The translations under genes were made by a program, and so were the position numbers. From CAYOBW01 sp964402115 (GTDB lineage: Bacteria; Verrucomicrobiota; Kiritimatiellia; UBA8416; CAYOBW01), in the NCBI GenBank assembly GCA_964402115.1, contig CAYOBW010000239.1:1-11016 (forward strand): a stretch of DNA of 11,016 nucleotides, given 5' to 3'. Shown here in pieces: positions 7,676 to 11,016 of the stretch. The notes beneath the pieces are model-generated. The model made no database searches and was not told where the DNA came from. It was given only the letters and a program-made list of their open reading frames with translations. Position 1 is the first letter of the stretch. The number at the start of each line of letters is the position of its first letter.

Positions 7676-9022
7676 ATGCGGCACAGGATCACACGCCTCG
7701 CCTGCCGGATGCTGCTCGGGCTGTTATGCGTGAGCGCCGCGCCACCGGACACCCGCGCCGCGGCGCCGGGGGCATCCGACGGCGCCGTGCTGTCGGCCGA
7801 GCCCGGCTGGCCGCAGTGGCGGGGGCCCGGCCGCGACGGGCACAGCGCCGAAACCGGCTTGCTCCAGGCGTGGCCGGAAGGCGGCCCGCGCCTGCTCTGG
7901 CAGGCCGGGGGGCTGGGCTTGGGCTGGGCCAGCGCCATCACCAGCCGCGATACGGTTTACGTGACCGGCGACGTGGGCGACCAGCTCGTCATCCGGGCGC
8001 TCGACCGCGACGGCAGCGTGCGCTGGTGCGCGACGAACGGCGCCGCGTGGAAAGGGTCCTACCCCGGCGCCCGCGCCTGCCCCGCGCTGGCAAACGGCCG
8101 GCTCTATCACCTCAACGCCCATGGCCGCGTGGCCTGTCTCGACGCCGCCACGGGGCGCGAACTCTGGACCGCCGACCTGGCGGCGCGCTTTGCCTGCCGC
8201 GTGCACACGTGGGCGCTCAGCGAGTGCGTGCTGCTGGACGGCTCCCGCCTGCTCGTCACACCAGCCGGCGAGGGCGCGCTCATGGCCGCGCTCGACAGCG
8301 CCACGGGCGCCACCGTCTGGACCGCCGCACCCATCGCGGGCGAGCAACCCTCCTACTGCTCGCCCCTGCTCGTCCGCCACGCCGGGCGGCGCCTCGCGCT
8401 CAACTGCACCTCACGTCACGCCTGGGCCGTGGATGCCGACACGGGGCAGCGCGCGTGGACCATCCCCTTCCAGGGACGCTGGTACGTTACCACGGCCACG
8501 CCGGTCTACGGCGGCGGACGCGTCTTCCTCGCCGCCCCGGACGGTCCCGGCGGCCGCCAGTTCCTGCTCGCCGCCAGCAACGCCGTCCCCGTCGAGACGT
8601 GGAACAGCCCCGTCGACGCACTCACGGGGGGCGCGCTGCTGTGCGGGGGGCGCCTGTATGCGAACGGCTGCAAGTCCACGAAGACGCTCCACACGCTCGA
8701 CTGGGAGAGCGGGCGCGTCCTCGGCGACCTCCCGCGGCTGCGGCCCGGCGCCTCCTCCCACCCTTCCGCCGCCCTGCTGTGGGCCGATGGCAGGGTCTAC
8801 GCTTTCTTCGAGTATGGCACGCTCGCCCTGCTCAAACCGGCGCCCACCGGCCTGGAGGTGGTGGGCCGGGTGGACCTGGTCCCGGGGCCGCCCCGCGACG
8901 CGTGGGCGCACCCCGCACTGTGCGACGGCCGGCTCTACGTCCGCCATCACGACACCCTCTGGTGCTTCGATGTACGCGCGGCGCCCGCGCCTCCCGCGGC
9001 GCCAGCAGCCAACCGGCGCTGA
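7676..9022 (+). CDS. Secreted PQQ-like (BamB-type) beta-propeller protein
   Basis: A 448-aa exported protein. Residues 1-28 form a signal peptide: basic MRHRITRLACR, then the hydrophobic core MLLGLLCVSAA, with likely cleavage near TRAAA. WPQWRGPGRDGHS (45-57) is the typical opening of outer-membrane-assembly/PQQ-like repeat proteins common in Planctomycetes and Verrucomicrobia. Beta-propeller blades are marked by LDAATGRELWTADL (155-168), LDSATGATVWTA (206-217), VDADTGQRAWTIP (252-264) and LDWESGRVLG (341-350), with alternating G-RLY or G-RVF strands. Eight or so cysteines are present, unusual for the fold. PQQ-dehydrogenase catalytic features were not recognised, so a structural or binding role in the periplasm is likelier than an enzyme. 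The tail (435-446) is Ala/Pro-rich. ATG 7676 has GGGGAG 8 nt upstream and begins the signal peptide; extending the frame upstream would run antisense to asnS. It is transcribed alone. Confidence 0.88.
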   Translation: MRHRITRLACRMLLGLLCVSAAPPDTRAAAPGASDGAVLSAEPGWPQWRGPGRDGHSAETGLLQAWPEGGPRLLWQAGGLGLGWASAITSRDTVYVTGDVGDQLVIRALDRDGSVRWCATNGAAWKGSYPGARACPALANGRLYHLNAHGRVACLDAATGRELWTADLAARFACRVHTWALSECVLLDGSRLLVTPAGEGALMAALDSATGATVWTAAPIAGEQPSYCSPLLVRHAGRRLALNCTSRHAWAVDADTGQRAWTIPFQGRWYVTTATPVYGGGRVFLAAPDGPGGRQFLLAASNAVPVETWNSPVDALTGGALLCGGRLYANGCKSTKTLHTLDWESGRVLGDLPRLRPGASSHPSAALLWADGRVYAFFEYGTLALLKPAPTGLEVVGRVDLVPGPPRDAWAHPALCDGRLYVRHHDTLWCFDVRAAPAPPAAPAANRR

Positions 9023-9048
9023 CAACTGAACTATCGTTCCTTTTCTTG

Positions 9049-9078
9049 TTGACATGCCAGCGCCGCTTGTCGCAGTCT
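9049..9078 (+). promoter_or_regulatory. Possible promoter with a consensus -35 box
   Basis: A perfect TTGACA (9049-9054) lies in a T-rich stretch just after the propeller gene. The best -10 at 18 nt spacing is CAGTCT (9073-9078), which is poor. It would drive the small gene at 9104, which has a GGAGGGAAG Shine-Dalgarno. Confidence 0.35.
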
Positions 9079-9103
9079 GCGCGCAGAACACGGAGGGAAG
9101 CCC

Positions 9104-9331
9104 ATGAGCTCAATTGATCTGAAGGCGAGCGCCGGAATCCCCCGCTACGTCAACGGCCGGCCGTATGCGGCACTGCAAGCGCGGTATGCGGGCCATGGGG
9201 TCGCAGCGGATTACGCGTTTGCGGCGAGCTTCGACCTGCCCGCCATGCCGGACTGGGCTGCGTTCTGGCACCGCCTATCCGGCTGCTCAAGACGCTCATC
9301 ACCGGCCGGTTTCTGGCCTGGAGCCGCCTGA
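9104..9331 (+). CDS. Small unrecognised protein, probably frameshifted near its 3' end
   Basis: The frame gives 75 residues from ATG 9104, with a good GGAGGG ribosome site about 7 nt upstream. I do not recognise a family. The first 56 codons look like host coding sequence: mostly G or C at third positions and no rare codons. After about 9271 this frame uses CTA, TCA and AGA codons until TGA at 9329-9331. The +1-offset frame from 9271 to TGA 9346-9348 is instead rich in CTG, CTC, ATC, GGC and CGC codons and encodes a basic helix-like tail (RLLKTLITGRFLAWSRLIKR). The simplest reading is a single-base indel around 9260-9275, making this a damaged gene of about 81 codons, or a sequencing error. 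It could also be the remnant of a longer gene truncated when the cassette region arrived. A functional 75-aa product remains possible. Confidence 0.45.
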   Translation: MSSIDLKASAGIPRYVNGRPYAALQARYAGHGVAADYAFAASFDLPAMPDWAAFWHRLSGCSRRSSPAGFWPGAA

Positions 9332-9396
9332 TCAAACGCTCCGGTTGAATTGGCCCGACCCCGGCAACCACGGCAAGAAGCCGACCCTCTCACCTC

Positions 9397-9416
9397 CGGG
9401 GTCTGCCCCGACCCCG
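9397..9416. repeat. GGGGTC/GACCCC hairpin
   Basis: CGGGGTC (9397-9403) pairs perfectly with GACCCCG (9410-9416) around TGCCCC. A second CCCGACCCCG lies at 9354-9363 and could compete for the same arm. Palindromes of the GGGGTC...GACCCC kind occur as dispersed elements in many bacteria. The rest of 9349-9617 contains no convincing gene. Confidence 0.5.
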
Positions 9417-9455
9417 CGTCGAACGACGTAACCAGGCAGCAAGGCCCGTAATCAG

Positions 9456-9496
9456 AACGCTTGTGCACGTCGCATATTGCTTGCGACCGCACCGTT
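9456..9496. other. Imperfect hairpin, possible degenerate attC or left cassette boundary
   Basis: AACG (9456-9459) pairs with CGTT (9493-9496), GTGC (9463-9466) with GCAC (9489-9492), and GTCGCA (9469-9474) with TGCGAC (9482-9487), around a 7-nt loop. The outer AAC...GTT recalls attC boxes. However, the flanks (TCAGAAC, GTTGCAA) are not mutually complementary and the spacer is missing on one side, so this is weaker than the three sites further right. Confidence 0.25.
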
Positions 9497-9590
9497 GCAA
9501 GGTTACATTCCCCATAGGTTCCGGTCGGCTCCGTTGTCGCCCGGGCAAAGTAGAGCGGAAAATGGCGGCTAGCAGTATTTGCGACATCGA

Positions 9591-9610
9591 GCCGTCTAAT
9601 ACAGACGGGC
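9591..9610 (+). promoter_or_regulatory. Hairpin directly before the lipoprotein gene start
   Basis: CCGTCT (9592-9597) pairs with AGACGG (9603-9608) around AATAC, only 9 nt before ATG 9618. It would lie at or over the ribosome-binding region, and only a weak AAGAA is present as Shine-Dalgarno. It may tune translation, but this is structure only. Confidence 0.4.
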
Positions 9611-9617
9611 ATAAGAA

Positions 9618-10037
9618 ATGAAGAATATATTCATGTCAGCATTGGCATGCACACTCATGGCAGGTTGCGCCTCTTCACTGCAACCAACCTCAAAACCGTG
9701 GCATCTTTCACCGACAACAGATACGAGATCATCCGAATTCTACGTTGTGATTCCGTTTTCAACAGCACGTGCAATAAAACCCGGCATGACAGAAGACCAG
9801 CTGAAAGTCTTGGTCGGCGGAGTAATTATGACGGCTACTACAATGCCGTCCTTCCCTTTCTTTGTTGCACAAAGAAACGATGGGGTGTTATTTGAAGTTG
9901 CAGTAATGATGAACGCAGAGCGCAGGATTCAGGACGTTAGCTTCAAAAAGAGAGAAATGCCCACGCACCGGACGGTATTTGTCAACCCGCGGACGGGTTG
10001 CCAAAACCGTCAGTGTGAGCGTTCTCCAAAGAGATGA
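9618..10037 (+). CDS. Small lipoprotein with BamE/SmpA-like motif
   Basis: A 139-aa protein starting with a lipoprotein signal: MKNIFMSALACTLMAGC with lipobox MAGC and lipidated Cys17. It should therefore be anchored in the inner or outer membrane. Residues 54-66 (KPGMTEDQLKVLV) match the 'PGMT-x-x-q-v' helix that opens BamE/SmpA/OmlA-type domains. A strand-rich stretch (78-108) ending VAVMMNAERRIQDVSF fits the rest of that small fold, so a BamE-like fold is likely but not proven. The tail (113-139) is basic with two Cys and is encoded partly by a perfect hairpin (9983-10000). The gene is visibly more A+T-rich than the genes before 9100 and has a weak ribosome site, both consistent with an acquired cassette. 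Its stop overlaps the next ATG (ATGA at 10034-10037), so the two are translationally coupled. An in-frame ATG at 9633 is a possible alternative start but would shorten the signal peptide. Confidence 0.72.
   Translation: MKNIFMSALACTLMAGCASSLQPTSKPWHLSPTTDTRSSEFYVVIPFSTARAIKPGMTEDQLKVLVGGVIMTATTMPSFPFFVAQRNDGVLFEVAVMMNAERRIQDVSFKKREMPTHRTVFVNPRTGCQNRQCERSPKR
9983..10000. repeat. Perfect hairpin inside the 3' end of the lipoprotein gene
   Basis: CAACCCG (9983-9989) pairs with CGGGTTG (9994-10000) around CGGA. It is followed by CCAAAACC and not by a T-tract. It may be an old insertion that altered the C-terminus of the lipoprotein. Confidence 0.4.
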
Positions 10038-10312
10038 TGATGACAAACATGAATGAGAAGACGGGCTTCACACCGATCACCATCGAGGACTATGTCGAGC
10101 GGCACGCTCGGTCCAATCGGGACGACAAACCGGACGATGTCCGGAAATGGCTGCAACGCGCGTTGCGGGACCACAAGGCTGGCGTGAAATGTCAGTGCGG
10201 AAATCCCCTCTGGGTCATCGGGTCTGCCGTTGCCGGAAATGCATGCTTCACCTGCATCACGGGCGAAGCCAAGCCGGACTCCGACTTTGAAATTGATGAA
10301 GCAATGAGATGA
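10034..10312 (+). CDS. Small Cys-rich (zinc-ribbon-like) cassette protein
   Basis: A 92-aa soluble protein. An N-terminal helical part (TIEDYVERH at 16-24, DDVRKWLQRALRDHKAG at 34-50) is followed by CQCGNPLWVIGSA (53-65) and CFTC (71-74), then an acidic end (DSDFEIDEAMR). The pairs Cys53/Cys55 and Cys71/Cys74 could coordinate one zinc ion. I recall similar small 'C.CG.P.W.IGSA...CFTCITGE' proteins of unknown function in assorted bacteria, but cannot name a family with certainty. The ATG at 10034 overlaps the lipoprotein stop; further in-frame ATGs at 10037, 10040 and 10049 make the exact start uncertain. The TGA (10310-10312) lies one base before the R'' box of the first attC, the usual position of a cassette gene's end. 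Confidence 0.72.
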   Translation: MMMTNMNEKTGFTPITIEDYVERHARSNRDDKPDDVRKWLQRALRDHKAGVKCQCGNPLWVIGSAVAGNACFTCITGEAKPDSDFEIDEAMR

Positions 10313-10313
10313 C

Positions 10314-10376
10314 GGAGAACCGCAGCGTCGTGGCTATCGGCGCTGGCGCGCCTCAGCCACACGCTGGTCGTTCGGC
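10314..10376 (+). other. attC recombination site 1
   Basis: R'' box GGAGAAC (10314-10320), 3-nt spacer, then L'' AGCGTCGTGGCT (10324-10335). This pairs with L' AGCCACACGCT (10355-10365) perfectly apart from one extrahelical C (10329), the hallmark asymmetry of attC. A 4-nt spacer leads to R' GTTCGGC (10370-10376), with predicted crossover after G10370. The centre contains an inner GGCGC...GCGCC hairpin. R'' is less complementary to R' than in site 2. Confidence 0.75.
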
Positions 10377-10386
10377 GGGCAGACAG

Positions 10387-10605
10387 ATGAAAGGAAAGCG
10401 TAAGCCAAGCCGGAAAGAGATGCTAGGGGGCGAAGTTGCGGCTTTCGTTCAGCAGTACGGAAGAACGCGGCACGGCCGTCTTGACCCGAATGATCGCGGA
10501 TACGACCGGAGAGTCGAGCAGCGCGTGCGAAGGATGGACCCGGTAGAACTCGGACGTTTGCTTGGTGATGATAACGACGACGGCGAAGAGATGCAGGAGA
10601 AGTGA
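10387..10605 (+). CDS. 72-aa charged cassette protein
   Basis: A 72-aa hydrophilic protein starting MKGKRKPSRKEMLGGEVAAF and containing VQQYGRTRHGRLDPNDRGYD (21-40), a helix around RRVEQRVRRMDPVELGRLL (41-59) and a very acidic end (DDNDDGEEMQEK). I recall short proteins with a similar 'EML...VAAFVQQY.R....LDPNDR.YDR' pattern of unknown function, often described as hypothetical. The basic N-terminus and acidic tail suggest a soluble protein, possibly with a nucleic-acid or protein partner; no function is claimed. ATG 10387 was chosen because it comes right after the R' box of attC site 1, as in other cassettes. An in-frame ATG at 10309 would translate the attC itself. The stop (10603-10605) directly abuts R'' of attC site 2. 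Confidence 0.7.
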   Translation: MKGKRKPSRKEMLGGEVAAFVQQYGRTRHGRLDPNDRGYDRRVEQRVRRMDPVELGRLLGDDNDDGEEMQEK

Positions 10606-10665
10606 GCCGAACCAAGCGTCGGCTATCGGCGCTGGCGCGCCTCAGCCTGAACGCTGGCGTTCTGC
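10606..10665 (+). other. attC recombination site 2
   Basis: R'' GCCGAAC (10606-10612) is complementary to R' GTTCTGC (10659-10665) at six of seven positions. AGCGT (10615-10619) pairs with ACGCT (10651-10655) and GGCT (10621-10624) with AGCC (10644-10647), leaving an unpaired C opposite TGA. The central 27 nt (10621-10647) are identical to 10332-10358 of site 1. Predicted crossover is after G10659. Confidence 0.75.
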
Positions 10666-10710
10666 GAGATCCGGAGATGAACGGGACGCGATTGACTGCT
10701 GGCCGATTCG

Positions 10711-10769
10711 AAATCGAAATCGGGATCGCTATCGGGTCTCGATACCGATCCCGATCGCGATTTCGATTT
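10711..10769. repeat. 59-nt ATCG-rich fold-back (long hairpin) in an apparently non-coding cassette
   Basis: AAATCGAAATCG (10711-10722) pairs with CGATTTCGATTT (10758-10769), GGATCG (10723-10728) with CGATCC (10746-10751), and TATCG (10730-10734) with CGATA (10740-10744), around a 5-nt loop. A 6-nt CGATCG bulge and a C/C mismatch interrupt 23 base pairs. The cassette (10660-10908) has no convincing gene; the only frame from ATG 10678 (44 codons to 10811) merely translates this repeat. The hairpin could be a structured RNA, a protein-binding array or a strong terminator. Confidence 0.7.
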
Positions 10770-10854
10770 GGAGGCTGCTCGGGCGTCGACTGCCGGTGGG
10801 CGCGCGGTTGACGGCGGGAGGGGGATGGCGGAGAATCCGGGGAGACAGGAGCCG

Positions 10855-10914
10855 CCAGAACATCCGCCTGCAAACTAGCTCGCTTCGCTCGCAGTTTGAG
10901 GCGGGGCGTTGGCG
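10855..10914 (+). other. attC recombination site 3
   Basis: R'' CCAGAAC (10855-10861), 2-nt spacer, then L'' CCGCCTGCAAACT (10864-10876). This pairs with L' AGTTTGAGGCGG (10893-10904) over 12 bp with one extrahelical G (10870). A 3-nt spacer leads to R' GTTGGCG (10908-10914). The geometry equals sites 1 and 2, but the sequence is unrelated in the arms and centre, as expected for cassettes of different origin. R'/R'' complementarity is only partial. Confidence 0.65.
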
Positions 10915-10919
10915 AGGGG

Positions 10920-11012
10920 AACGAGAAAGGGACGAAAGAAATCGTCAACCGTTCTCGTTGTCGTTCTCGTCGCCGTTCTCGTTCACCGGGTCGAGGAAGC
11001 GGCGGTTGACGA
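10920..11012. repeat. CGTTCTCGT direct repeats and flanking inverted repeat at the start of the next cassette
   Basis: CGTTCTCGT occurs three times with an exact 12-nt period (10950, 10962, 10974), and AACGAGAA (10920-10927) is its inverse complement just upstream. TCGTCAACCG (10942-10951) and CGGTTGACGA (11003-11012) form a perfect 10-bp inverted repeat enclosing the direct repeats. No gene is visible before the window ends. Confidence 0.6.
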
Positions 11013-11016
11013 GAGC

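Larger units (their letters stand above)
9618..11016 (+). mobile_element. Integron gene-cassette array without visible integrase (CALIN-like), continues past the window
   Basis: Three attC-like sites in the same orientation at 10314-10376, 10606-10665 and 10855-10914 separate short segments. These carry small genes whose stops abut the next attC, or repeats without a convincing gene. The implied crossover points (G^TT) are 10370/10371, 10659/10660 and 10908/10909, giving cassettes of 289 and 249 bp plus flanking partial ones. Base composition and codon use differ from the upstream chromosome. No tyrosine recombinase and no clear attI lie upstream, where an integron-integrase would be expected for this orientation. 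The left boundary is unresolved, somewhere between about 9350 and 9618. Confidence 0.7.

Noticed and set aside
9211..9612. 133-codon minus-strand frame in the pre-array gap
   Set aside because: No recognised motif, no good ribosome site seen, and it overlaps the plus-strand small gene and three hairpins.
9100..9617. Integron integrase gene or attI site upstream of the cassettes
   Set aside because: No tyrosine-recombinase motifs in any frame here, and no clear attI; the gap is too short for an integrase.
10332..10647. CRISPR array suggested by the repeated 27-nt core
   Set aside because: Only two copies about 290 nt apart with a gene between them; the palindromic attC architecture explains them better.
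10678..10811. 44-codon gene after attC site 2
   Set aside because: Most of its sequence is a translation of the ATCG-rich hairpin (FEIEIGIAIGSRYRSRSRFRF), with no sign of protein-level constraint.
10334..10948. 204-codon minus-strand frame spanning the cassettes
   Set aside because: It reads through attC sites and fold-back repeats, is Arg/Ser/Pro-rich low-complexity, and opposes the plus-strand cassette genes.

Overview
The window is a G+C-rich bacterial chromosome segment that becomes visibly more A+T-rich after about 9420. The best taxonomic guess is a PVC-superphylum bacterium (Kiritimatiellota/Verrucomicrobiota-like). This rests on the secreted PQQ-like propeller with a WPQWRGP motif, the short dispersed palindromes and the strong codon bias, and is inference only.

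Layout. (1) 1-3472, plus strand: the 3' end of an operon for a drug or small-molecule efflux pump. It holds the C-terminus of a TolC-family outer-membrane channel, an ABC ATPase and two ABC-2 permeases of the YbhF/YbhS/YbhR type. The first two junctions are 4-nt or shorter overlaps, and a terminator-like hairpin follows. (2) 3473-3829: an intergenic region with a terminator hairpin, a degenerate short-repeat tract, copy 1 of a palindromic dispersed repeat and a good sigma70-like promoter. (3) 3830-5926: an orphan cytosolic sensor histidine kinase (degenerate receiver - GAF - PAS - HisKA - HATPase). (4) 5941-5983: copy 2 of the same palindrome, filling the gap between two convergent genes. (5) 5984-7486, minus strand: asparaginyl-tRNA synthetase with a coiled-coil-like insertion. 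It is divergent from (6) 7676-9022, a secreted PQQ-like beta-propeller protein; the two putative promoters lie back to back. (7) 9104-9348: a small unrecognised gene that looks frameshifted near its end, followed by a hairpin-rich gap.

(8) About 9618-11016 is the most interesting part: a run of integron gene cassettes. Three attC-like sites (10314-10376, 10606-10665, 10855-10914) share the attC architecture: outer AAC...GTT boxes, paired L arms and, in two of them, a single extrahelical base in the 5' arm. The cassettes carry a BamE-like lipoprotein, a small Cys-rich (zinc-ribbon-like) protein and a 72-aa charged protein. Next comes a cassette that seems non-coding and is dominated by a 59-nt fold-back of ATCG-rich repeats, and then the start of another repeat-rich cassette. 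No integrase is visible upstream, so this looks like an integrase-less attC cluster (CALIN) or one end of a larger array continuing to the right.

The gene blocks otherwise look functionally independent: efflux, sensing, translation, an envelope-associated propeller and a mobile cassette reservoir.
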